Of a stretch of DNA of 64,000 nt, positions 20,803-31,807 are shown in pieces (positions within the stretch are counted from its first letter, which is position 1; each line of letters starts with the position of its first letter). The notes beneath the pieces were generated by a model. The model had not been told where the DNA came from, ran no database searches, and saw only the letters and a list, made by a program, of their open reading frames with translations. The translations under genes were made by a program, and so were the position numbers. The stretch spans positions 205,268,690-205,332,689 of the forward strand of contig CP136069.1 of the NCBI GenBank assembly GCA_032622095.1. Direction: 5' to 3'. Source of the stretch: Siphonodentalium dalli (taxonomy: Eukaryota; Mollusca; Scaphopoda; Gadilida; Siphonodentaliidae).

Positions 20803-22780
20803 AGAGTGGCACAGAGTAGACCCCCCCCTAAAGGTGGCTTTTCCCTGTAGACTATGTTCATATATTTATTAATTGAATGCACTGTTCAGGGTATAAAATT
20901 TGTCATGGCTTCGGAATGCAACATCTAGCACTCCAAAGTCATTCAACCTGCTACAAACGCACTAGAATCAATTATCAAGAGTGGCTTCGGAAGGTAACAA
21001 CTTGTTTCCCAATTGAAATATCTTCTAGTCTATATGATTTATTTGCAATAAAGGTAAAAAAAACTCTTTTTGAAACTGAAGATGACAAACGTTTAATAGA
21101 ACTGCACTGATTGCTACTCGCTAACCATCAGTTTATGATTGCCTCTGAGGATGTCTCTTATGTGTAGTGTATAATTAGTCTGAAGCAATTAATATACTGC
21201 AGTATCACAGTGTCCATCTCAACCAAGTAAACACTCTAACATAGTTATAACAAGAAAACCATAGTCAGAAATGGTAACGCTCTCAAGATCATATTATTAG
21301 GCATATATATATAAATTATAATATAAAATATATTGGTTACATGAATGCACCACCTCAGAATTCCGTTAACACAACAAATCCTTCCAATTAATACAAAAAA
21401 CTACGGCTTATTACTGCAGGTTTCTCATTCACCACACCAGAAAGCCTCTAAATGCGGACCAAAAATCTATTAATCGGATTAAATACACGCCCGATACTTC
21501 ACAATACAAACTTTATTCTACATTCCAACTGAAACATACGTCATCAGCAAAATTAGCTGTTATATTATGCATTCTGTTCCCACAATAAAATCTTCAAGAG
21601 TGGCCCATCATTGTTCATACCTAAACATCGAAAGCAATTAACAAAGTCATAAAAAGTTACATACTACAACAATGAGACATCCGCGAAGAGACATCCGCGA
21701 AGATACATCCGCGAAAACCCGAAATGTGTTGTCCTGCGAGATATCCTCAATGCTAGTGCTCCATTGACACAGCCAGATCAGCATTACTACAATTTCCTAA
21801 AAATAACTTGCATCAAGTGAAATCCCGAAATGTGTTGTCCTGCAAGATATACCCATCGCCCCATTGGCACGGCCAGATCAGCGTAGCAGTAAACACCCAT
21901 AGTATAGGGCGTAACTAAGGGCCAGCCTGGGAGTCTGGGAGCTCTAGCCCCCTCGTCGGGGAGGACTTGTTGGGGATTTTCTATATGTAAGTTGGTTGTG
22001 TGTATAAGATGAAGTAATCATGTACAGACTATCAGTGTGGGAAAGTGTCAGAAAGAGAACATACAGCGGAATATATCCCACACAAAATATTCATGGCACA
22101 TGTTCCCATTAAATCCGGGGGGGGGGTATTCCCCTGTATTGTTACACCATCAGCGTTTTAGTGGTAATGAAAATCTATTGAAACATGTGTGCTTTATCAT
22201 TGCTGGCTACTCTGGCATTCGTCACAATGGCTACATTGGTCTATAGAACCATTGAGTTCCTACAGTATGGCCACATGTTAGCTATATCCCCGACAGTGAA
22301 ACACCATGCTGGCACTTGCAACTAATGAAATTAGAACTGACACAGAAGACAAGTGGCCTACCTAGAATATAGGAATTTTCACAACAATTCATGGGTTTTA
22401 ATCTTCGAGTTATCTCATCTGATAATTATGGCTGATGTATTGTTCAAATATTAGTGTGGCGAAGCCTTAATTCAAGTTTAATTGACACCACCATAATATA
22501 TGTGTTATTATTTACATATGTGATAATGTTCATCAATCATAAGCAACTGCAGATCTATTAGAATTCTCCAGGCTCCAGCTAAGAGACTACAATTACTTCA
22601 ATATGGTTTTGTTCATTGGTTCGCCACACACACTATGTGCACTCATTTCACATACCAACAGGCAATATGGTGTAATTTAGTGTAGCCCCCCTGTCGGGGA
22701 GCTGTGTGTCGGGGAGCACAGCTCCCCTGTCGGGGATTTTCTGGTGCCACCCCTGGAGACCAGGCTAGCTTGGCTTACCC
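20803..22780. other. longest stretch without a recognised repeat or gene
   Basis: About 2 kb. A 77-codon open frame at 20877-21110 (ATG to TGA, plus strand) has mixed, non-repetitive composition but no domain I recognise, and could be an exon or transposon remnant. At 21676-21718 three 15-bp units GACATCCGCGAAGA lie in tandem. CCCGAAATGTGTTGTCCTGC occurs twice (21718, 21826). GTCGGGGAGGACTTGTTGGG (21955) and GTCGGGGAGCTGTGTGTCGG (22692) are related and may mark transposon edges. Confidence 0.4.
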
Positions 22781-23075
22781 AGCAGTTATAACTAACACAA
22801 ATAGAGGACACCGGTAGTGGGCGGATGGTGGCAGATGGGGCTGCTGTCCTACCAGACCTCCATTAAGGGGGTACAAAGGGGGTATAGAGAATGCCCTTCG
22901 ATAATCCCCAGTATGGCAGAAAAATACAACAATATGACGCATAAAGTAGTTTGTATACTGTTTAACAGTGATATTCATTCTGATACATTTATCCATGTAT
23001 ATAATACAAAATTGTTTAAAACAAATTTGTTTCTAAAAAAAATTCCTAAATTTTGACCACTTTTAACATTGATCA
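22781..23075. other. unassigned sequence
   Basis: No gene or named repeat recognised. Confidence 0.4.
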
Positions 23076-23345
23076 TCATCTTATATATCATGATATCTAT
23101 GGCAACGACTAACCCCTTAAACTGGCTACAACACTGTTCATCGTATATATCATGATATCTATGGCAATAACTTATACCCCTTAAACTGGCTACAACACTG
23201 TTCATCGTATATATCATGATATCTATGGCAATAACTTATACCCCTTAAACTGGCTACAACACTGTTCATCGTATATATCATGATATTGATGCCAATTTTA
23301 ACAATCAGCCTTATCCTGGCTACAATAACACAGATCATCTTATAT
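23076..23345. repeat. minisatellite, 64-bp unit, four copies
   Basis: Unit contains GTATATATCATGATATCTAT, GGCAATAACTTATACCCCTT and AAACTGGCTACAACACTG. The first and last copies are diverged. TATATCATGATAT is itself palindromic. Confidence 0.88.
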
Positions 23346-23604
23346 GTCATGACCTTTTCAGGGTTGTTGCTTCCTTTTATGAATGAAGTACATTTGGCAT
23401 TTTTATAACCATGTATTAATCAGCGTTTTTTAGTTTCTGTCACACAATATTACCTGACATGAACCTGGATGAAATTATTATCACACATTTATTAAAGTAT
23501 TTTGAATGGAACCGAAGACCTCATCGACATCCAGCTAAAGTGACAGGTTTAACAATAAAATGTTAACAGTGAGCAGGATTCACCCTCTCGGTTAACTCTG
23601 TTAA

Positions 23605-24045
23605 TTCTTTCATGATGGGAGCTGTGCTGGTGCAGCATTGACCATCCTGTTCCAGTGCATTATCTTATATATGCAAGTCTCCCATAGGAAGCCTCGCATA
23701 TACAAAAAGAGAATGCACTGGCTTGCAACGTCAATATATTTATGAACCTCCCCCCTTGTGATAGAATAAGATAACATGATTTTGCGTATGGACTCTTTAA
23801 TTTTTTCCCCTTTTATGTCAGATAAATGTTTTGAATATAACTGTGTATAGTAACATAAAAAATACACAAATAAAGTGTGGAGGACCCAAAAAATGCCACA
23901 GATGGAGCGTACTATTCTGTACAGATTCATCGTATTGTTAGGCCAATGTATTCTCTTATAAATGCAAGGCTCCCTATGGGAGACTCGCTTATATAAGAGA
24001 ATGCACTGGCACAGGGTATTCAGGAAGCTCCAATCATGGAAGGGT
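23605..24045. mobile_element. TTAA-MITE-2 copy with long spacer
   Basis: After TTAA (23601-23604) it reads TTCTTTCATGATGGGAGC and ends CTCCAATCATGGAAGGG. Palindromes at about 23653-23723 and 23943-24010 enclose roughly 220 bp not present in the 254-bp copy at 12294. Confidence 0.82.
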
Positions 24046-24067
24046 AAACACGTTTCTAAGATATTAA

Positions 24068-24459
24068 CCCTTTACCCAACAAACCGGCCAAAACCGGCCA
24101 AATAAAGCTTCAACAGCCTAAAATATCTTTGGTCTGTCTCAATAGAACCATACAAATATGGATATCATTGGAACCGGCTCCTTGACCACATTGTGATAGT
24201 TACAGTTATGCCCTGTGCCAATGCATTCTCTTATATATGCAAGTCGACCATAGGTTGCCTCGCATATATAAGAGAATGCATTGGTCTAAAAAAATTCTTT
24301 TTTTAACACTTTTTACCATTTTTTCTTACATTTTTTAACAATTTTATAATTTTTAATGTGTTAAGCCAATGCATTCTCTTATATATGCGAGGCGACCTAT
24401 GGTCGACTCGCATATATAAGAGAATGCATTGGCACAGGGCCGTTCTGTTGGGTAAAGGG
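24068..24459. mobile_element. TTAA-MITE-1 full-length copy
   Basis: TTAA at 24064-24067 and 24460-24463. Palindromes at 24218-24285 and 24366-24434. It matches the copy at 13388 closely and supplies the right terminus that copy lacks. Confidence 0.92.
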
Positions 24460-24499
24460 TTAAAACAATTCCCAGCAACAATAGCAACAAAAAATTTCT

Positions 24500-24800
24500 T
24501 GTTTAGGCCTTATCTTCTCTAGAATATTTCTTTATTATCAAATTGGTTTCTTTAGAAAGTTTCTTGTTCTTGTTTAGTTTAGTTTCCCCAAATTAGCAGA
24601 CGACACATGGCATAATCGAGGTGCCCAATGGGTGGACATCACAATATTCACAATCTGGGAACTAGGTCTCCCATAGCAGTTGAGGCCTAAGACAAATGAG
24701 GTCCCCAGAGGGTGAATGTAGTGATGCTAGCCAGATGTGCGGGGTAGCGTCACTAAATTCACCATCTGGGGGTTCCTCATTCTACAAATGTCTGGCTCCA
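24500..24800. mobile_element. hAT-MITE-1, diverged partial copy
   Basis: Family sequences GACACATGGCATAATCGAGG, CCCAATGGGTGGACATCACA and AATGAGGTCCCCAGAGGGTG are present. The left terminus is missing. Confidence 0.75.
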
Positions 24801-25097
24801 TATTCTCAGGTCGGAATAGTAGCAAATCTAGCATTTACGGAGAAGATACCTTATCACTGTCACGCCCCACCGATCCTTTCTCACAGGTATTTTATCAGTC
24901 ACTTTTAGTTCAGTTTGCACCAATAACAGCATTAAGAGTCGACTTATCTAGATCAACGTTCTAAATCCGTACCTCCTGATCTGATATTGATGTCATGATG
25001 ATTATGTAAAACATTGATGGTTTACACAAGAATCAAAACAATCTTAAAAGACTAAATTGAAACTAAATTACTCATTGGCTATGATAAGTCTATCCAT
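24801..25097. other. unassigned sequence
   Basis: No gene or named repeat recognised. Confidence 0.4.
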
Positions 25098-25450
25098 CAA
25101 CAGGAGCGTCAGAACGAAGAAACAGGGGCGTCAGATCGATGCAACAGGGGCGTCAGAACGAAGAAACAGGGGCGTCAGATCGAAGCAACAGGGGTGTCAG
25201 ATCGAAGCAACAGGGGTGTCAGTCTACTGTCAGATCGATGCAACAGGGGCGTCAGAACGAAGAAACAGGGGCGTCAGATCGATGCAACAGGGGCGTCAGA
25301 ACGAAGAAACAGGGGCGTCAGATCGAAGCATCAGGGGTGTCAGTCTACTGTCAGATCGAAGCATCAGGGGTGTCAGTCTACTGTCAGATCGAAGCATCAG
25401 GGGTGTCAGTCTACTGTCAGATCGAAGCATCAGGGGTGTCAGATCAAAGC
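25098..25450. repeat. minisatellite, 22-bp units with a 33-bp derivative
   Basis: Unit GTCAGATCGAAGCAACAGGG plus GC. A later block adds GTCAGTCTACT before each unit. The array is free of stops in three forward frames, which explains the arginine/glutamine-rich open frames; they are not genes. Confidence 0.92.
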
Positions 25451-25502
25451 AAGGCCAAGGGGGTGGGAGGGCAAAACTTAGATGTTGCACATCGGTTAAT
25501 GC

Positions 25503-25620
25503 AGGGACCAGCCTAGAGGGCGACTTGGGAGAGAGGGACCAGCCTAGAGGCGACTTGGGAGAGAGGGACCAGCCTAGAGGGCGACTTGGGAGAGAGGGAC
25601 CAGCCTAGAGGGTGACTTGG
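25503..25620. repeat. tandem repeat, 31-bp unit, four copies, at the edge of R1
   Basis: Unit GGGACCAGCCTAGAGGGCGA plus CTTGGGAGAGA. It matches the presumed left terminus of the R1 family, so an element end seems to have been amplified. Confidence 0.85.
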
Positions 25621-25912
25621 GAGATATCTTCTCCCTAAAATGTGCCACTTCTCCATATTTAGAAGAGACTTCTCTCTCATATATCATACCACATATGACA
25701 AAACAGCACATTTAGAGTGTATTTACTTATTATAATTGTTTTATAAATGACCTCTTACATGACATAATACTTATTGTATAATAGAAGGGTGGTGTTGGGG
25801 GTGCAAACAGAAATTCAGCCTTTATGACATCTCCCTGATAAGTCCAATTCTCGTTAATAACTAAAGAGGGAGTATAGTGACTTCAATTTGAAACTTCTAG
25901 GCTCATCCCTGG
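25621..25912. repeat. R1 dispersed repeat copy
   Basis: CTCCCTAAAATGTGCCACTT, TAATACTTATTGTATAATAG, AAGGGTGGTGTTGGGG and GAAACTTCTAGGCTCATCCC follow in the family order. Confidence 0.7.
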
Positions 25913-25969
25913 GTTATTAGCATAGAGTGCCCAATATGAACACGGACAGGATGGAACCCGAATTTAAAG

Positions 25970-26320
25970 TGATGTGAAACACTCCAGTAGGGTCATCAAA
26001 TAGAAATAATCTTCCTCAAAGTAGTTATATTTTATGATTATTAATCAAAATTGACAACACACACCATCATTCTTATATATTAATTAATTGCAATGACACT
26101 AGATGGCGAAATCATTTGTGTTAGTTTATCGCCGATAGATGCTACCCGAATCGAGATGTAAATATTTACAATTGAGCATAGTTCAGATGATGTTTTCTAT
26201 GGAGTGGTATGGCCGATTTCTTTGAAATTGTCGGCCATGTTAGTAGAATGCTACATTCCCCAGGTTGGCAAATAGCGCCTGTACTAACTTATCAATTTCA
26301 CGCACCCGAACAAGTCCATA
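25970..26320 (+). repeat. R3 dispersed repeat, forward copy
   Basis: AAAGTGATGTGAAACACTCC through TTGACAACACACACCATCAT, GATGGCGAAATCATTTGTGT and GTAAATATTTACAATTGAGC to TACTAACTTATCAATTTCAC. Same family as 32385 and 60717 (reverse) and 61560 (forward). The 69-codon open frame at 26209 is part of this repeat. Confidence 0.8.
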
Positions 26321-26569
26321 ATAAAATAAAAGGTCAGCCGACCACAGTGTCCCCCGAAAACGTGGCAAGTCGACGCCGCTTTGTTAAAGAAATTAAAAAT
26401 AATGTTGATATGTTCTAAGTCGAAAGGGTTAATAATTCCGTAAAGAAATAATTTTTCCGTCATCTATTTACATGTTGCACATCTCCAATATGTGGGTAAC
26501 AATACTCTGAAGTTTCAAATATCTACGATCAAAACTGTAGGAGGAGTTGATTACACCATGAAGGTACCC
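26321..26569. other. unassigned sequence
   Basis: No gene or named repeat recognised. Confidence 0.4.
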
Positions 26570-27120
26570 TCATACAGAAAATTATAAAAAATGTTTTTCA
26601 AAGTCGAAAGGCCCATAACTCTGGGAAAAATCATTGGATCAAACTCAAATTCAAACTTGACCTGTATTTTGATATGAACGACCCACAAAAAACAGAATTT
26701 CCAATTAAACAATCCAAACTTGAGTTATCATCTGTATTTTGATATCAATGACTCACAATAAAACGGAATTTTCAATTGAACAGTCCAAACTTGACTTATC
26801 ATCTGGAAACCAAAGAAAAAAGAAGAAAACTGAATTTTCCAAGTGAAAAAAAGTCCATAACTCTAGGAAAAATCATCGGATCAAACTCAAATTAGAACTC
26901 AACCTGTATCTTGATATGACTGATCCACATAAAAACAGTATTTGCAATTAAAGGATCCAAACTTGAGATATCATCCGGAAACTGAAAAAGTGAGAGCACC
27001 TGTGTTCTTGGTTGAGACACCTGCATACCAAGTTTCAATCAAATCGGATGATAATTACTGGAGTTATAACTCCGGACGACGGACGGACGCGGCTGTTTAC
27101 AATAGTCCTCGGAAAATTTT
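26570..27120 (+). repeat. Q-type dispersed repeat
   Basis: Internally repetitive: AAGTCGAAAGGCCCATAACT, CTGGGAAAAATCATTGGATC, AACTTGAGTTATCATCTG and TTTTGATATGAACGACCCAC recur two or three times. It ends CATACCAAGTTTCAATCAAA then GACGACGGACGGACGCGG. Orientation is taken from the ACGG tract as the right end. Confidence 0.65.
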
Positions 27121-27685
27121 AGGGAACAATAAACCAAGGTTAAAAAAATTGAAAAGAGGATCATCACCAAAGCTTCATTGAAAGACCTTTAACCTTTTCT
27201 AATATTGTTTACCATCAATTTGATTAAATTTGGTATCTTATTGGACTAACGGGACTTTTATTGGTAATGCCACTGTAACATTAATGTTTACATAATGGTT
27301 TTGATATGAGAAATCTTGTTATTGGAGAGTAATTAATACTGAAAATAAACACGAAATTGATACATTTTTGCATATACTGTTTGATGATAGTTGTTATACA
27401 GACTTTTGTCAGATTTACGTTATGTCACATGGACCCACTTCAAGCATCATTACATTCTGATTTCAGGTAATAAAAGCTTTGATCATAAAGCAGCTGGTAA
27501 TTTCTAATTAAAGATATTTCCCTCACAATAAAACTGCAGGCACAGGTGAAGGCTGCGATGAATTGGGGAATAAACTGTGTGCTAAATGATTCCAAAAGAA
27601 TATAAAGCGAAGTCTAGTATGACCCAGACATTCACACATGCTGTTACTAGGCTGCCTGGGTATACTGCCAGACGGAGAGGAAGAA
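27121..27685. other. unassigned sequence
   Basis: No gene or named repeat recognised on either strand. Confidence 0.4.
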
Positions 27686-27835
27686 AGTACACAGGAGTCC
27701 AGCTGGTAATTATCCAGGTAGAGGTACATTGAGAGTATTATTAAAGCATACAGGAGTCCAGCTGGTAATTATCCAGGTAGAAGTACTCTGAGAGTAAGTA
27801 CACAGGAGTCCAGCTGGTAATTATCCAGGTAGATC
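27686..27835. repeat. tandem repeat, about 55-60-bp unit, three copies
   Basis: ACAGGAGTCCAGCTGGTAAT and TATCCAGGTAGA occur at about 27690, 27750 and 27802 with short variable linkers. Confidence 0.8.
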
Positions 27836-27837
27836 AG

Positions 27838-27940
27838 AGCTTTCCGATGAATGGCAACAAGCCATATTTCCGACTAAATCCTGAAAAATTACCCATAATT
27901 CTGCTGTGGTTAAGGAGTGGATTATTTAGGGCATTACTCC
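27838..27940. mobile_element. TA-MITE-1 right arm only
   Basis: GAGCTTTCCGATGAATGGCA through CCGACTAAATCCTGAAAA to GGGCATTACT. No left arm. Confidence 0.8.
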
Positions 27941-27961
27941 AGATAATTTCTGCCATCAGGC

Positions 27962-28214
27962 CAAGCCTGAAATAGCGTGTCTGTCATTTGCAGAATGAGG
28001 TCCCCAGAGGGTGAATTTAGTGATGCTACCCCGCATAGCGGGCTAGCATCACCAAATTCACCCTCAGGAAACCTCATTCTGCTGATGTGTAAGCAGAATG
28101 AGGTCCCCAGAGGGTGAATTTGGTGATGCTAGCCTGCTATGCGGGGTAGCATCACTAAATTCACCCTCTGGGGACCTCATTCTGCAAATGACAGACACGC
28201 TATTTCAAGGCTTG
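27962..28214. mobile_element. hAT-MITE-1 short form (253 bp) with perfect 8-bp duplication
   Basis: CAAGCCTGAAATAGCGTGTC to GCTATTTCAAGGCTTG, flanked by CATCAGGC at 27954-27961 and 28215-28222. The form is two GAATGAGGTCCCCAGAGGGT foldbacks back to back without the 200-bp middle of the long form. Confidence 0.95.
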
Positions 28215-28222
28215 CATCAGGC

Positions 28223-29147
28223 CTGAGAATAAGGTGTCTGTCATTTGCAGAATAATGTCCCCAGAGGGTGAATTTAGTGATGCTATCCTGCATAGTAGGC
28301 TAGCATCACCAAATTCACCATCTGGGGACCTCATTCTGCTTAGGCCTCATCTGCTATTGATGATTGAAGTTCCCAAATAGTGAATATTGAGATGTACACC
28401 CATTGGGAACATCGATTATGAAATGTGTCATCTGCCAATTTGGGGATATAGATAGAGAAACTAAGCTAAAAAAAAATAGATAACAAGTGCACCGCTGGGC
28501 GGAGGTAACGCCCCCGACTGTACAATCAGAGAGGATTTTTCTTATTTTTGTGCAAATACTTATTAAATGGCACTTTGTAAAGTTATGTTATTCATGAGTA
28601 TTTAGTTCTATATTAGCTTCAAATTTGGTCTGGTGCCACAAAAATAGAAGGAAAACTGAATTTTCTAAAAAAAAACTGAATTTTTTAAGTCGAAAAAGGG
28701 TCATAACTCTCACAAAAATTATCCGATTGAACCGAAATTTTACCTTGAACTGTATTGCGATATTGGTAATACACAAATTTTGCAAATAAACAATCCAAAA
28801 TCAAGTTATCATCTGGAAACCAAAAAGGGGCGTAACTCTGGAAAAAATGGGCGGACGAAGTTATGGGGAAATCTTGTCCCCCCGGCTGGTCTATTAGCAT
28901 ACCAAAGATCAACTGAATTGAGTTAGCGAAACCAAAGTTATGAGTTGAAACGTTCGTACGGATGGACGGAAGGACGGCACGACCCACTATATACCCCCAA
29001 ATCTCCATCGGAGATCGGGGGCATAATAAAGAAACTTTCCAGAAAAGATGAGGCCTAAGCAGAATGAGATCCTCAGAGGGGTGAATTTAGTTATGCTAAC
29101 CCGCAATGCGGGAAAGATTCACTAAATTCACCCTCTGCATGCATCAG
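28223..29147. mobile_element. hAT-MITE-1 long form split by a Q repeat
   Basis: CTGAGAATAAGGTGTCTGTC starts right after the target octamer of the preceding copy. The family middle (ACATCGATTATGAAATGTGT, GGGGATATAGATAGAGAAAC) stops at about 28481 and resumes at 29025 with AATAAAGAAACTTTCCAGAA. The right terminus is lost after TTCACCCTCTGCATGCATCA. Confidence 0.82.
28482..29024. repeat. Q-type dispersed repeat nested in hAT-MITE-1
   Basis: Starts ACAAGTGCACCGCTGGGCGG, has AAGTCGAAAAAGGGTCATAA, ACCAAAAAGGGGCGTAACTC and CATACCAAAGATCAACTGAA, then GGATGGACGGAAGGACGGCA. It ends with a hairpin-like CCCCCAAATCTCCATCGGAG and GATCGGGGGCATA. It shows that Q repeats are mobile or were recently copied. 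Confidence 0.72.
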
Positions 29148-29149
29148 AT

Positions 29150-29343
29150 AAAGTAATGCCCTAAATAATCAACTCCTTAACCACAGAAGAATTATGGGTA
29201 ATTTTTCAGGATTTAGTCAGAAATATGGCTTGTTGCCATTCATTGGAAAGCTCTGTGGCAACAAGCCATATTTCCGACTAAATCCTGAAAAATTACCCAT
29301 AATTCTACTGTGGCTAAGGAGTTGATTATTTAGGGCATTACTG
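29150..29343. mobile_element. TA-MITE-1 copy
   Basis: AAGTAATGCCCTAAATAATC to GGGCATTACTG. The arms pair around GGAAAGCTCTGTGGCAACAAG. The left CA is mutated and the arms have unequal length. Confidence 0.85.
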
Positions 29344-29974
29344 TACTTACCGTCCACTCGGCTGCAGACATAGATGAAGTACGCAGGAGGCAATAAGGTA
29401 ATATTCCAGATAGAACTACATCCACCCACTCTGACTGGGACCAACTGCTCAAGGTAAAATATTGAACTGAATATTCCATCGAGACAGAGAGAGTCCAATG
29501 ATTTATATATCAAGGCAAACCATGTGTGGGATCGTCTGATCGTATCTCACGCAAACCATTGATCGACATATTAGATAACATTTCACACACACACACATTC
29601 AATTCCGCACAGGTATGAAAACATAATTGATATATCTTTAATCAACAAAATTCTTGCATGAACAGTTATGAGCAGCACACCGGGTGTCCGAGTGCAGACA
29701 AGATCATCTCCAGTGCAAACATTTAAAACTCAAGAAGCACAAATTAGCTGCTAATTTCAAAGTGGGGCAATAAACGTACTAAAATTTGGAACAGAATTCA
29801 GAACAAACCACAATTATAGATTTATTCAGGATTCCAAATCCCTATTTACAACAACAACAACATACAAAATCCTAATTTAACATCATAATGTCTATGTTCC
29901 ACAGTAAAAAATTGTTAAAACTAAATAAGATTATTTAAAAGCAGGGCAAAAAACATAATAACAGAAAATTCCAA
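29344..29974. other. unassigned sequence
   Basis: A short CA run lies near 29586. The minus-strand open frame at 29217-29513 is partly TA-MITE sequence. No gene recognised. Confidence 0.4.
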
Positions 29975-30160
29975 CAAAAAGGGCCATATCTCAGGTTAAA
30001 AATGCGGGCGGAACCCGAATTTGAACTTGACCTGAATTTTGTGCTAGTAAACCCACAAACATACCAAATTTCATTCCATTGTTCAGACTTATTAAGTTAT
30101 CATAAGGTAATGAATATAGCGAACAGACGACTAGATGGACGGACGAACGGACCAATAACA
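29975..30160. repeat. Q-type dispersed repeat, partial
   Basis: AAAAGGGCCATATCTCAGGT, GGCGGAACCCGAATTTGAAC, CATACCAAATTTCATTCCAT and GATGGACGGACGAACGGACC in the family order. The right end is cut by the next element. Confidence 0.65.
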
Positions 30161-30169
30161 AAATATGTC

Positions 30170-30424
30170 CAAGCCTTGAAATAGTGTGTCTGTCATTTGC
30201 AGAATGAGGTCCCCAGAGGGTGAATTTAGTGATGCTACCCCCGCATAGCGGGCTAGCATCACTAAATTCACCCTCTGGGGACCTCATTCTGCTTACACCT
30301 CAGCAGAATGAGGTTCCCAGAGGGTGAATTTTGTGATGCTAGCCCGCTATGCGGGGTATCATCACTAAATTCACCCTCTGGGGACCTCATTCTGCAAATG
30401 ACAGACACCCTATTTCAAGGCTTG
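30170..30424. mobile_element. hAT-MITE-1 short form (255 bp) with perfect 8-bp duplication
   Basis: CAAGCCTTGAAATAGTGTGT to CCCTATTTCAAGGCTTG, with AATATGTC at 30162-30169 and 30425-30432. Inserted at the end of a Q repeat. Confidence 0.95.
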
Positions 30425-30499
30425 AATATGTCCCATTATTTTATTTGCATCTGAACTACCCCTCTACAACAAGTGCACCACACCACCTAGCCAATCCCC

Positions 30500-30607
30500 T
30501 GGATTCTCGCATATATTCGAGCATAGGGAGCCTCGCATATATATAAGAGAAAGCATTGCCACAGGATTTTTTCAAAATTTTTGGAAGCTCCGGAGTCATG
30601 GAAGGGT
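30500..30607. mobile_element. TTAA-MITE-2, right part
   Basis: Half palindrome (GCATAGGGAGCCTCGCATAT) then GGAAGCTCCGGAGTCATGGA and AGGGTTGA. The left part is absent. Confidence 0.7.
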
Positions 30608-30826
30608 TGAAGATAATGAAAACTTGAGCTTTGATAACAAAGACAGAGATAAAATTTGACATATATGCATTTTTATACACCCCCCCCTCCCCCATCCGGA
30701 CCCTCCTGCATCAAACTGTGTTGTTTGTGCAACTTTGTGGGGGATAAACAATGTCTCACATCTCTTTAAGGACATACTTTTCATACTATTTGTTCGAGTG
30801 GATGTTTACCGTCGACTACTTATTCC

Positions 30827-31280
30827 GAGCCAATAACCAGTAAGGATGGTGCGGAGGGCATGAGTACTCACATCAGGTACAGTAATGCCCTAAATAATCG
30901 ACTCCTTAACCACAGCATAATTATGGGTAACTTTTCAGGATTTAGTCGGAAATATGGCTTGTTGCCATTCATCGGAAAGCTCTCACCATATTTCCGACTA
31001 AATCCAGAAAAGTTACCCATAATTCTGCTGTGGTTAAGAAGTCGATTACTTAGAGCATTACTGCATTTCGAGCCAATAACCGGTAGGGATGGTGTGGAGG
31101 GCACGTGTACTCACATCAGGTACAGAGCTACAAGAAAGCTTGAGTATTTATCTAAATTTCATTTACTCTGGAATGAATTCCCCGGTAACGGACACGTGTA
31201 CCCACATCAGGTACGGTACAGAAGAACGAGAAATCTCGAGTATTTGTCTAAATTTCATTTAATCTGGAATGAATCCCCAG
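30827..31280. repeat. tandem repeats split by a TA-MITE-1
   Basis: GAGCCAATAACCAGTAAGGA through TACTCACATCAGGTA occurs at 30827-30879 and again at 31071-31124, directly after the transposon. From 31093, an 85-90-bp unit with GAGTATTTATCTAAATTTCA and CTGGAATGAATTCCC is present twice. Confidence 0.8.
30880..31063. mobile_element. TA-MITE-1 copy
   Basis: CAGTAATGCCCTAAATAATC after TA (30878-30879), ending AGAGCATTACTG, followed by CA instead of TA. The loop region is shortened (GGAAAGCTCTCACCATATTT). Confidence 0.9.
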
Positions 31281-31282
31281 GT

Positions 31283-31640
31283 TTGTGGGCAAGCATAGCA
31301 GGCTAGCATCGCCAAATTCACCCTATGGGGACCTCCTTCTGCTTAAGCCTCATTTTTTTAGAAATATCAAATTAACATTGTTTTTAACTTTTTCCCTTCA
31401 GGCAAGTTTCTATATCCCCTAATTTGTAATTGCATAATCGAGGTGACTGATGGGTGAACATCACCAACCTCCACTGGGGAACTTCACTATGATCCCTGGT
31501 CTCCCATAGCAGTTGAGACTTAAGCAGAATAAGGTCCCCAGATGATGAATTTGGTGATGCTAGCCCGCTTCGTGGGATAGCATCACTAAATTCACCCTCT
31601 GGGGACCTCATTCTGCAAATGTCAGACACATTAAACTCAG
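31283..31640. mobile_element. hAT-MITE-1, left-truncated copy
   Basis: Begins inside the left foldback (AGCATAGCAGGCTAGCATCG) and runs to CAAATGTCAGACACATTAAA and CTCAGGCAC. Confidence 0.8.
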
Positions 31641-31799
31641 GCACATTCGTGGGAAGATAAGGAGATTATCCACACACCTGTGGCACTTTGTGTGTGTGTG
31701 GTTTGAACTGAGAATAGTGTACATGAACCAAGAATTATTCTAAAACATTGCGGATGACAATTCCATCTGATAGGAATATCAACCAATGACCATCATGCA
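31641..31799. other. unassigned sequence
   Basis: A short GT run at about 31689-31700; nothing else recognised. Confidence 0.4.
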
Positions 31800-31807
31800 G
31801 GGACGTG

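Noticed and set aside
20877-21110. 77-codon open frame in unique sequence
   Set aside because: Composition looks protein-like, but I recognise no domain and see no convincing splice context. Left unannotated apart from the note in the region entry.
25057-25608. 183-codon arginine/glutamine-rich open frame
   Set aside because: Translation of 22-, 33- and 31-bp tandem repeats.
26209-26418. 69-codon open frame starting MADFFEIVGH
   Set aside because: Its DNA belongs to the R3 repeat; other copies do not keep the frame.
30860-31306. 148-codon open frame
   Set aside because: It is TA-MITE-1 plus flanking tandem repeat.
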